A program made the position numbers and the translations under genes. The notes beneath the pieces are model-generated. The model saw nothing but the letters and a program-made list of their open reading frames with translations, was not told the DNA's origin and did not search any database. DNA of 9,025 bases from an uncultured Peptostreptococcaceae bacterium (GTDB lineage: Bacteria; Bacillota; Clostridia; Tissierellales; Peptoniphilaceae). The stretch's first letter is position 1, and the number at the start of each line of letters is the position of its first letter. The DNA is taken from positions 1 to 9,025 of the forward strand of contig CAMDZK010000032.1 of the NCBI GenBank assembly GCA_945910665.1, read 5' to 3'. Of the stretch, positions 1 through 6,413 are shown one piece after another.

Positions 1-1036
1 TTAAATTTGTGTGTTCCTTTTTTTGAGGTTGCAAAATGACTTGATTTCTATCTTCGTCAGAAAGTAGTGCTTCTCGTATGACATATTTTAAGGGGGTAAA
101 AAGTTCCGTGTTACAACGCCACTGTACATTTTGTTTCGTCGGGTGAATATTCACATCAATGGCAGAAGGGTCCAAATATATCCATAAAAAGTAGATGGGA
201 AAACGACCATGGGGAATGCGACTGGCATATTCTCCTTCAATCAGCTGTGTCAATGTCGGTTCTGTGATGAGCCTGCGATTGACAAAAATATATTGTAAAT
301 TTCGGTTTCCCCTGTAGAGTGAAGTATTTCCAATATAGCCACGTACTTCTACATCTTCGTGATGATATTCAATAGGGATGAGTTTCTCTGTAAAGTCACT
401 TTGAAAGAGCTCAGTAAAGGTATTTTTAATCCCCGTACCAGAAGTTTTAAAGATCATCTTTTCATCTTTTACATAGCGAAATGAAATGGTTGGATGAGAA
501 ACCGCAAAGCGATACATTAAGTCAGTAATACGGTTCGATTCGGCAAGAGCGGACTTTAAAAATCCCGCACGAACGGGAACATTGGCAAATAGGTTTTCTA
601 CGATGAGAGTGGTTCCTTGATTATGTGCGATCGTCTGCCTTTGTGTCTCTTTTCCTGGGATAAATTTGACAAAATGACCCTGGACATCTTCTTGTTGTTT
701 TGTAAAAACACTCACTTCTGAAACCGCTCGAATGCTGGCTAATGCCTCCCCTCGAAATCCCATCGTGTCGACGGAAAACAGATCGTCGTAATTGTGAATT
801 TTACTCGTGGCATGTCGTTCAAAGGCAAGATCAACTTCATCCGAAGCAATTCCTTCTCCATTGTCGGTAATGCGCATATGGGTCTTTCCCCCATTTTTTA
901 TTTCTACAGTGATCGCATCGCTTTTCGCATCAATGGCGTTTTCTACAAGTTCTTTGATGACAGAAGCAGGATTTTCAATTACTTCTCCTGCCGCAATTTT
1001 CATGACTGTATTTTCGTCAAGCATGCGTATTGTCAT
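1..1036 (-). CDS. mutL: DNA mismatch repair protein MutL, N-terminal part (3' end beyond the window)
   Basis: MutL is the GHKL ATPase that links mismatch recognition by MutS to strand incision. The window holds the first 345 codons, open at the left edge; the family is usually about 600-650 residues, so the C-terminal dimerisation and possible endonuclease domain is not visible. Seen in the translation: IAAGEV at 14-19, KELVENAIDA at 28-37 with the catalytic Glu at E29 and the Mg-ligand Asn at N33, DNGEGI at 58-63, RHATSK at 74-79, GFRGEAL at 93-99, GTT at 141-143, and VNIHPTK ending in the ATP-contacting lysine K301. The segment LFANVPVR (149-156) departs slightly from the usual LFFNTPAR. 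The ATG at 1034-1036 overlaps the mutS stop in ATGA, and GAGGAG (1042-1047) lies five bases upstream. In clostridia miaA often follows mutL, but that would lie outside the window. Confidence 0.96.
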   Translation of the reverse strand, partial: MTIRMLDENTVMKIAAGEVIENPASVIKELVENAIDAKSDAITVEIKNGGKTHMRITDNGEGIASDEVDLAFERHATSKIHNYDDLFSVDTMGFRGEALASIRAVSEVSVFTKQQEDVQGHFVKFIPGKETQRQTIAHNQGTTLIVENLFANVPVRAGFLKSALAESNRITDLMYRFAVSHPTISFRYVKDEKMIFKTSGTGIKNTFTELFQSDFTEKLIPIEYHHEDVEVRGYIGNTSLYRGNRNLQYIFVNRRLITEPTLTQLIEGEYASRIPHGRFPIYFLWIYLDPSAIDVNIHPTKQNVQWRCNTELFTPLKYVIREALLSDEDRNQVILQPQKKEHTNL

Positions 1037-3615
1037 AAGGTCTCCTCAATTTCTTTTTGTAACAGTGCGAGTGTATTCATCGCTTCCAGTGGCGTGAGTT
1101 GATTCACGTCAATTTCTCGCAACTTATCAACCACTTGCGCTGCGGGGTTCAATGTATTGGAATGAAAGAGCTCTAACTGTTCCGCAACGGGTTGAATCTC
1201 AAAGTGTTCACTTTTTTCTTCTTCTAATGTATTTAAGACTTCTTGGGCTCTGCGGATAATTGCATCTGGGAAATTTGCCATTTTGGCGACTTCGATTCCA
1301 TAACTTTTATCGGTTTGCCCCGGTACCAACTTTCTTAAAAACACAACTTCTTTTTGATTCTCTTGAACAAGGACGGTCATATTTTGGATGGAATGATCTT
1401 GCTCAGCAAGCGCTGTTAATTCATGGTAGTGGGTAGCGAACAAAGTTTTTGCGCGGATGTTCGCAGCGATATATTCAATTATCGCCCATGCGATACTCAT
1501 GCCATCATAGGTACTTGTTCCTCGTCCAATCTCATCGAGAACAAGAAGACTTTTTTCTGAGGCATGGGATAAAATATAGGACATTTCTTTCATTTCTACC
1601 ATAAAGGTAGAATCTCCCGCTGGTAAATAGTCGCTTGCGCCAATACGTGTAAAAATACGGTCCAAAATTGGGAGTGTTGCAGCTTTCGCGGGTACAAAAC
1701 TCCCCATTTGTGCCATCAGACAGATGAGTGCTACTTGGCGCATATATGTTGATTTACCAGCCATATTTGGTCCTGTGATAATTTGTATGCGATTATATGG
1801 CGCTCCTATATTCGTGTCGTTATGCACAAAGAGTTCTTTTTCCATGCTCATTTCCACCACGGGATGGCGTCCTTCGGAAATCATGATATCATCTTTCTCA
1901 TGAAATATGGGACGAACATAATCATAGAGTGAAGCAACATGGGCAAAAGAATAGTATACGTCAAATTGGGCAATCAAAGAAGACAGTTGTTGAAGAAGTT
2001 CCACTTGCTCTAACACCATTTGACGAAGCTCTTGGAAAATGGCATATTCCATTTCTTTTGTTTCTTCTTGACTGTCAAAAATCATGTGTTCAATTTCTTC
2101 TAACCGTCTCGAACGATAGCGATCTGAATTGGTCAATGTTTGGATTTTATGGTATTCATCTGGAACTTTTGAAACATTTGATTTGGTCACGTCAATAAAA
2201 TAGCCCTTGTTTTTGTGAAAGACTATTTTTAAATTTTTGATTCCCGTGCGTTCACGTTCTTCTTGTTCGTATAAAATGAGTGCATCTTGACCACGCATAC
2301 TTGTATCTCTGCGCGAGTCGAGTTCCAAATTATATCCTTCTCGAATCATTCCGCCTTCTGTGATAAGAATGGGTGGATCTTCTACGATGGCTCGCGTAAT
2401 CTCTTCGCTGAGATCTTTTGTATCCCCCATTTTTAACGCGTACTCGTGACACTTGTCATACTCTGAACCATAGAGAAATTGTTTCATTTGCTCGGCTTGG
2501 TGCAATGAAAAAGCAAGGGATAATAGGTCTCGTCCATTCGCTTTTTGATAGGATAATTTGGCTAGGAGTCGGTCTAAATCATAAATTCCATCTAAAATCG
2601 AACCGACACGTCCACGAAAGGCTGGATCATCTACGAGTACTTCGACCATATCTAGGCGCTCTTCGATTCGCCTTTTGGATTGCAAGGGGCGTTCAATAAA
2701 TTGATGGAGCATTCTTGTCCCCATGGCGGTATTTGTATGATGGAGCACGGAAAAAAGCGTATGCTTTTGGTCAAAGGTGAATTGGTTTTTCTGCAAATCT
2801 AAATGGAGGCGTGTATTTTGGTCAAGGCCTAACCATTGTTCAATTTCATACCACTGCACCTCTCGAATGTGGGCCAACGTTTCATTGGAGAAACGATAGA
2901 CATAATGGATGAGGGCAAAAAGTGCCTCTTGTGCCAATGGGTATGCGAATAAAGGGTGATCTTTTGAAAGCAATGGAATTTTTTCTGTGAGATAACTTGC
3001 AATGTCACCGTCAGGCGTGTATAAAGTGAGCATCGCACCGTAGCGGAATTCCAGCTCGCGATGCAGCTCTTCATTTATATAAAGACTTTGATTGACGAGA
3101 ACTTCTTTGGGTTGCCATTTAGCGATTTCATCATACAAAAGATTCATGACGTCTTGTGCCCCATCGTAGGCTGTCACTGAAAGTTCTCCTGTCGTCACAT
3201 CAATACCTGCCAAAGCAAAGGAACTTTGCGTATTTAAAATTGAAATCAGATACCGATTTTCCCCGTCTGTTTGTTCCTCTAAAAGCGTGCCTGGTGTGAT
3301 GATTTGGATGACATCTCTTTTTACAATTCCCTTTGCTTGTTTTGGGTCTTCTAATTGTTCGCAGATCGCCACCTTATATCCCTTTTGAACTAATTTGGCA
3401 ATGTAGGCTTCACTTGCGTGGTGGGGAACACCACACATGGGGATTTTATCGCCTTCACCTCCCCCTGCTCTCGCTGTGAGGGCAATTTCTAACTCCTTTG
3501 CAGCAAGTTTCGCATCGTCAAAAAACATTTCATAAAAATCGCCAAGACGAAAGAATAAAATGGAATCCGGATATTCTTTTTTTATTTGCTTGTATTGCTG
3601 CATCATTGGTGTCAT
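1033..3615 (-). CDS. mutS: DNA mismatch repair protein MutS
   Basis: MutS binds base mismatches and small loops in the cytoplasm and recruits MutL on ATP binding. The 860 residues match the usual length (about 850-860). Seen in the translation: the mismatch-wedge motif GDFYE with F27 and E29 in domain I; the connector, lever and clamp regions from about residue 125 to 570; then the ABC-type ATPase with Walker A GPNMAGKST at 615-623, Walker B LLVLDE ending D694-E695, the signature STYDG just after it, and the H-loop histidine H729 in ATHYHE. A QLELF segment at 813-817 fits the beta-clamp binding pentapeptide found at this position in the family. The C-terminus ends in the usual LEAMN-type helix. 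ATG at 3615 is chosen because it places TPMMQQY at the conserved start and no other start codon lies just upstream in frame. It overlaps miaB upstream and mutL downstream by four bases each. Confidence 0.98.
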   Translation of the reverse strand: MTPMMQQYKQIKKEYPDSILFFRLGDFYEMFFDDAKLAAKELEIALTARAGGGEGDKIPMCGVPHHASEAYIAKLVQKGYKVAICEQLEDPKQAKGIVKRDVIQIITPGTLLEEQTDGENRYLISILNTQSSFALAGIDVTTGELSVTAYDGAQDVMNLLYDEIAKWQPKEVLVNQSLYINEELHRELEFRYGAMLTLYTPDGDIASYLTEKIPLLSKDHPLFAYPLAQEALFALIHYVYRFSNETLAHIREVQWYEIEQWLGLDQNTRLHLDLQKNQFTFDQKHTLFSVLHHTNTAMGTRMLHQFIERPLQSKRRIEERLDMVEVLVDDPAFRGRVGSILDGIYDLDRLLAKLSYQKANGRDLLSLAFSLHQAEQMKQFLYGSEYDKCHEYALKMGDTKDLSEEITRAIVEDPPILITEGGMIREGYNLELDSRRDTSMRGQDALILYEQEERERTGIKNLKIVFHKNKGYFIDVTKSNVSKVPDEYHKIQTLTNSDRYRSRRLEEIEHMIFDSQEETKEMEYAIFQELRQMVLEQVELLQQLSSLIAQFDVYYSFAHVASLYDYVRPIFHEKDDIMISEGRHPVVEMSMEKELFVHNDTNIGAPYNRIQIITGPNMAGKSTYMRQVALICLMAQMGSFVPAKAATLPILDRIFTRIGASDYLPAGDSTFMVEMKEMSYILSHASEKSLLVLDEIGRGTSTYDGMSIAWAIIEYIAANIRAKTLFATHYHELTALAEQDHSIQNMTVLVQENQKEVVFLRKLVPGQTDKSYGIEVAKMANFPDAIIRRAQEVLNTLEEEKSEHFEIQPVAEQLELFHSNTLNPAAQVVDKLREIDVNQLTPLEAMNTLALLQKEIEETL
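1042..1047 (-). promoter_or_regulatory. mutL ribosome binding site inside the mutS 3' end
   Basis: GAGGAG lies five bases before the mutL ATG and is embedded in the last codons of mutS. Together with the ATGA overlap this suggests that ribosomes ending mutS restart directly on mutL. Confidence 0.8.
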
Positions 3616-4940
3616 GAATCGACTCGTACTCCTTCTAAAGTAAATGAAGTGACTGTATTGATTTTTACCATTTGAAGGGTACCAATCATGGACTCATCGC
3701 CTGGAAAATGGACCAAATGATTCGTTCTTGTTCGCCCACTAATACGGTTCGGATCATTTTTACTTAGTGAATCCACAAGAACTTCAACAGTCTCTCCAAT
3801 TTTTTCTTGATTTTTCTCTAGATAAATATCATACATGCAATCGACCAAGCGTTTAAAGCGATCTTGCATGACTTCTTTTGGGACTTGATTCTCCATTTTT
3901 GCGGCACTTGTTCCCTCTCTTGGAGAGTACAGAAACGTAAAGGCAGAATCGTAACGCACCTGACGTACTAAATCTAAAGTCTGATCAAAATCTTCTTCCG
4001 TCTCCCCAGGGAAACCGACGATGATATCTGTCGTCAAGGCAATATTAGGAACTTTCTCACGTAATTTACGCACCATTTCCAAATAATGTTCCCTGGTGTA
4101 TTTTCGATTCATTTTTTTCAAAATGTCGTTTGAACCGGATTGCACGGGAAGGTGAAAGTGCTCACATATTTTATCTAAATCGCCCATGGCTTCAATAAGT
4201 TCATTCGATAAATCTTTGGGGTGACTGCTCATAAAACGAATGCGCGAATATCCTTCAATTGCGTTGAGTTCCTTTAGAAGAGAAGCAAAAGAGATAGGAT
4301 AGTCTAACGTCTTTCCATAGGAATTTACGTTTTGACCCAGAAGAGTAATCTCCTCGTATCCTTCTTCGGCCAACATCTTCGCTTCTTCGATAATTCGTTC
4401 TGGTTCGCGGCTGATCTCTTTCCCTCTCGCATAAGGGACAACGCAATATGTGCAGTAATTATCGCAACCATAGGAAATGGAAATATAGGCTTTGTGTTTA
4501 TCTTTCCGGATGACTGGAGTTTCGTTTTTCATAAGATCCAGTTCATCTTCAATGGCTAATACTGTTTCTCCATTTTGGAAATATTCATGCAGAATATATG
4601 GAAGATCATCGATATTTTTTGTTCCAAAAATAATATCTACATGTTTGTACTTTTCTCGAATCGTTTCTCTTGCGCTGCCAGTTTGCATCATACAACCGCT
4701 GACCGCAATCACCAATTCAGGATTTTTGTTCTTCAGTGCTTTTAATGCACCTAGTTGGCCAAAGACCTTATTTTCTGCGTTTTCTCGCACAAGGCAAGTA
4801 TTTAATAAAATAAAGTCCGCTTCTTCTTGTACATCTGTCGCCTCATAAGAAGCACCTTCTAAAATGTATGAAATTTTTTCTGAATCATGTTCATTCATCT
4901 GACATCCAAATGTTTGGATAAAATATTTTTTCTTCGACAT
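3612..4940 (-). CDS. miaB: tRNA-2-methylthio-N6-dimethylallyladenosine synthase MiaB
   Basis: MiaB is a radical SAM methylthiotransferase that adds the 2-methylthio group to i6A37 of tRNAs reading UNN codons. Seen in the 442-residue translation: an N-terminal UPF0004 domain with the three ligands of the auxiliary iron-sulfur cluster at C13 (TFGCQMNEHDSE), C49 (NTCLVREN) and C83 (SGCMMQ); the radical SAM cluster CxxxCxxC at C159, C163 and C166 (GCDNYCTYC); and a C-terminal TRAM domain from about residue 380. The QMNEHDSE sequence after C13 is typical of MiaB rather than of MtaB or RimO. It lacks the roughly 60-residue N-terminal extension of Bacillus homologues. The ATG at 4938-4940 follows AGGAGG after a four-base gap. 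It is the first gene of the miaB-mutS-mutL operon, and its stop overlaps the mutS start in ATGA. Confidence 0.97.
   Translation of the reverse strand: MSKKKYFIQTFGCQMNEHDSEKISYILEGASYEATDVQEEADFILLNTCLVRENAENKVFGQLGALKALKNKNPELVIAVSGCMMQTGSARETIREKYKHVDIIFGTKNIDDLPYILHEYFQNGETVLAIEDELDLMKNETPVIRKDKHKAYISISYGCDNYCTYCVVPYARGKEISREPERIIEEAKMLAEEGYEEITLLGQNVNSYGKTLDYPISFASLLKELNAIEGYSRIRFMSSHPKDLSNELIEAMGDLDKICEHFHLPVQSGSNDILKKMNRKYTREHYLEMVRKLREKVPNIALTTDIIVGFPGETEEDFDQTLDLVRQVRYDSAFTFLYSPREGTSAAKMENQVPKEVMQDRFKRLVDCMYDIYLEKNQEKIGETVEVLVDSLSKNDPNRISGRTRTNHLVHFPGDESMIGTLQMVKINTVTSFTLEGVRVDS
3628..3633 (-). promoter_or_regulatory. mutS ribosome binding site with long spacing
   Basis: AGGAGT, inside the end of miaB, is the only good Shine-Dalgarno match before mutS. 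It stands 12 bases from the ATG at 3613-3615, which is longer than the usual 5-9. Two further ATG codons (residues 4 and 5) are even further away. The ATGA overlap with miaB may make termination-reinitiation more important than direct binding here. Confidence 0.6.
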
Positions 4941-4944
4941 AGTT

Positions 4945-4950
4945 CCTCCT
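4945..4950 (-). promoter_or_regulatory. miaB ribosome binding site
   Basis: AGGAGG lies four bases before the miaB ATG. The gap is short but the match to the 16S 3' end is full, and no other start fits the conserved N-terminus better. Confidence 0.85.
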
Positions 4951-4972
4951 GTCGTCTATGAATACTCTTCTT

Positions 4973-4981
4973 ATTATACCA
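4973..4981 (-). promoter_or_regulatory. Promoter of miaB-mutS-mutL (extended -10)
   Basis: On the minus strand this reads TGGTATAAT: a perfect TATAAT (4973-4978) with the TG of an extended -10 element. A -35 hexamer 17 bases upstream (4996-5001, CAGTAT) is poor, which is common for extended -10 promoters. Transcription would begin near 4966 and give a leader of about 25 bases, too short for a riboswitch. No other minus-strand promoter for mutS or mutL is needed given the overlaps. Confidence 0.7.
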
Positions 4982-5064
4982 AAAATACAGATTTAATACT
5001 GAAATAATCATTACATTGATACGATAAAGTAAAAGTGGAAAAGGTTATAGAAACGATTTAAATA

Positions 5065-5073
5065 TGATATAAT
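5065..5073 (+). promoter_or_regulatory. Promoter of the aminotransferase gene (extended -10)
   Basis: TGATATAAT combines a perfect TATAAT (5068-5073) with the TG of an extended -10. The hexamer 17 bases upstream (5045-5050, TTATAG) matches the -35 consensus only weakly. The expected start of transcription near 5080 leaves a leader of about 25 bases carrying only the ribosome binding site. Confidence 0.7.
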
Positions 5074-5090
5074 AGAATAAAATCAATTTG

Positions 5091-5096
5091 AGGAGG
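5091..5096 (+). promoter_or_regulatory. Ribosome binding site that sets the aminotransferase start
   Basis: AGGAGG lies nine bases before the ATG at 5106. An in-frame TTG at 5088 would put this site inside the coding sequence and leave that TTG without its own Shine-Dalgarno, so ATG 5106 is the better start. Confidence 0.88.
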
Positions 5097-5105
5097 ACAA
5101 CGACA

Positions 5106-6314
5106 ATGATTATTTCTGACAGAGTAAAAAAAATGCAGTCATCACCAATTCGCAAGCTCATCCCCTATTCCCAAGCGGCCGAAAAGCGTGGAATCCATGT
5201 GTTCAAATTAAACATTGGTCAACCAGATATTAAGACACCAGAAGCATTTATGGATGCGATTCGAAACTTCGATAAAGACGTCATCGAATATGCACATTCT
5301 CAAGGAATTCCTGAGATGATTGAATCTCTCGTGAAGTATTACAAAAAATTTGATATTCCATTGGAATATGATGATATCATCGTCACTACGGGTGGTTCAG
5401 AAGCACTCATTTATTCGATTTTGACAATTGCAAATCCAGGAGATGAAATCCTCATTCCAGAGCCTTTCTATGCAAATTACAATAGTTTTGCTACATTAGC
5501 AGGAGTCAATATCGTACCGATAACGACAAAGGCTGAAGATGGTTTCCATTTCCCATTAAAAGAAGAAATTGAAGCGAAAATTACGGATAAATCGAGAGCA
5601 TTTATCATTGCCAACCCAAGTAACCCAACCGGAGCCGTATATACGCGCGACGAAGTCAATATGATTTTAGACATTTGTAAAGAGCATGATATGTTTGTGA
5701 TAGCCGATGAAGTGTACCGTGAATTTGTGTATGATGGCGAAAAATATGTAAGCTTTATGCACCGTGAGGACACGTTAGAAAATGTTATTCTCGTAGATTC
5801 TGTTTCTAAGCGATTCAGCAACTGTGGTGCAAGAATTGGTGCGGTTGGTTCGAAAAATAAAGAGTTCATGAAGCAATTCATGAAAATTGCGCAAGCAAGA
5901 CTCTCCGTAGCAACACTTGAACAAGTAGGTGTAGCTGCAATTGTCGATGCTCCAGATTACGATGAATTTATGAAAGAAGCATATGATGAGTACAAACTTC
6001 GTCGTGATACTGTCTATGCTGCATTAAAAGATATTCCTGGCGTGGTTGCTAAAGAACCAAAAGGAGCTTTTTACAACGTATGTAAATTACCAGTTGATGA
6101 TGCAGAAAAATTCATTATCTGGACTTTAGAGAATTTCGATATTGACGGAGAAACCATTTTAATGGCTCCAGCAGAAGGCTTTTATGCAACTCCTGGCCTT
6201 GGAAAAAATGAAGTCCGCTTCTCCTATTGTATCAATGCCGATGAATTAAAACGATCCATGCATATTTTAGAAAAAGCGTTGGAAGCTTATCCTGGAAGAA
6301 CTGAAATAAAATAG
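5106..6314 (+). CDS. PLP-dependent class I/II aminotransferase, substrate not determined
   Basis: This cytoplasmic fold-type I enzyme (402 residues) should transfer an amino group between an amino acid and a 2-oxo acid through pyridoxal phosphate. Seen: the substrate-loop segment NIGQPD at 36-41, TTGGSEA at 94-100 in the phosphate-binding region, NPSNPTG at 170-176 with cofactor-contacting N173, ADEVY at 200-204 (D201 pairs with the PLP pyridine nitrogen), SVSKRF with the Schiff-base lysine K235, R243 contacting the phosphate, and R371 in VRFSY, which should bind the substrate carboxylate. Where classical I-gamma aspartate aminotransferases have TGWRIG after the lysine, this protein has CGARIG, placing it in a separate subgroup often annotated only as an aspartate/aromatic-type aminotransferase. 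Its substrate cannot be read from sequence. It is monocistronic with its own promoter and terminator, so neighbours give no clue. Confidence 0.93.
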   Translation: MIISDRVKKMQSSPIRKLIPYSQAAEKRGIHVFKLNIGQPDIKTPEAFMDAIRNFDKDVIEYAHSQGIPEMIESLVKYYKKFDIPLEYDDIIVTTGGSEALIYSILTIANPGDEILIPEPFYANYNSFATLAGVNIVPITTKAEDGFHFPLKEEIEAKITDKSRAFIIANPSNPTGAVYTRDEVNMILDICKEHDMFVIADEVYREFVYDGEKYVSFMHREDTLENVILVDSVSKRFSNCGARIGAVGSKNKEFMKQFMKIAQARLSVATLEQVGVAAIVDAPDYDEFMKEAYDEYKLRRDTVYAALKDIPGVVAKEPKGAFYNVCKLPVDDAEKFIIWTLENFDIDGETILMAPAEGFYATPGLGKNEVRFSYCINADELKRSMHILEKALEAYPGRTEIK

Positions 6315-6321
6315 TGAATGT

Positions 6322-6360
6322 AAAAAGCTAGTCTTTCCCTTGAGGATGACTAGCTTTTTT
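6322..6360 (+). terminator. Intrinsic terminator of the aminotransferase gene, probably bidirectional
   Basis: A perfect 12-base-pair stem (6322-6333 with 6348-6359, AAAAAGCTAGTC against its complement) encloses a 14-base loop and ends in a run of six T. It starts eight bases after the stop codon. Because the left arm begins with five A, the opposite strand also reads a stem followed by U residues, so it can act as a second stop for ispH-S1 transcripts coming from the right. Confidence 0.9.
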
Positions 6361-6364
6361 AATG

Positions 6365-6394
6365 CAAAAAGAAACCACAGGATTTCTCCTGTGG
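6365..6394 (-). terminator. Intrinsic terminator of plsC-ispH-S1
   Basis: On the minus strand an eight-base-pair stem (CCACAGGA with TCCTGTGG, 6387-6394 and 6375-6382) is closed by a GAAA tetraloop and followed by TTTCTTTTT. It begins about 20 bases after the ispH-S1 stop. On the plus strand no T run follows, so this hairpin works only for the minus-strand operon. Confidence 0.9.
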
Positions 6395-6413
6395 CTGTAG
6401 TGAAGAATTAAGT

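Larger units (their letters stand above)
4941..5105. other. Divergent intergenic region
   Basis: This 165-base AT-rich stretch separates the miaB and aminotransferase starts. It holds the two divergent extended -10 promoters and both ribosome binding sites. The -10 elements are about 95 bases apart, so the promoters do not overlap. Between them lie only weak symmetric elements (TAAT-C-ATTA at 5005-5013 and ATTTAAAT at 5056-5063); I could not assign either to a known operator and saw no SOS-box match. Confidence 0.6.
6315..6413. other. Convergent intergenic region
   Basis: These 99 bases between the aminotransferase stop and the ispH-S1 stop hold two hairpins and little else. One serves the plus strand and probably both strands; the other serves the minus strand only. 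Confidence 0.85.

Noticed and set aside
794..1102. Open frames on the plus strand here and at 807-1097
   Set aside because: They lie antisense to the start of mutL and the end of mutS, which carry family motifs; no ribosome binding site and no recognisable protein.
4332..4848. Open plus-strand frames across miaB
   Set aside because: They run antisense to the radical SAM and UPF0004 domains of miaB; the translations look like reversed coding sequence.
5056..5063. ATTTAAAT palindrome as an operator
   Set aside because: Short A/T palindromes are expected by chance in such AT-rich DNA, and no second copy or longer symmetry was seen.
5088..5105. TTG at 5088 as the aminotransferase start
   Set aside because: It would place the AGGAGG ribosome binding site inside the coding sequence; ATG 5106 is nine bases downstream of that site.
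4941..5105. Riboswitch or T-box in the divergent region
   Set aside because: Both leaders are only about 25 bases long from the predicted transcription starts, with no terminator hairpin before the genes.
5477..5881. A 134-codon minus-strand frame inside the aminotransferase
   Set aside because: It is antisense to the conserved PLP-binding core and has no start signal.
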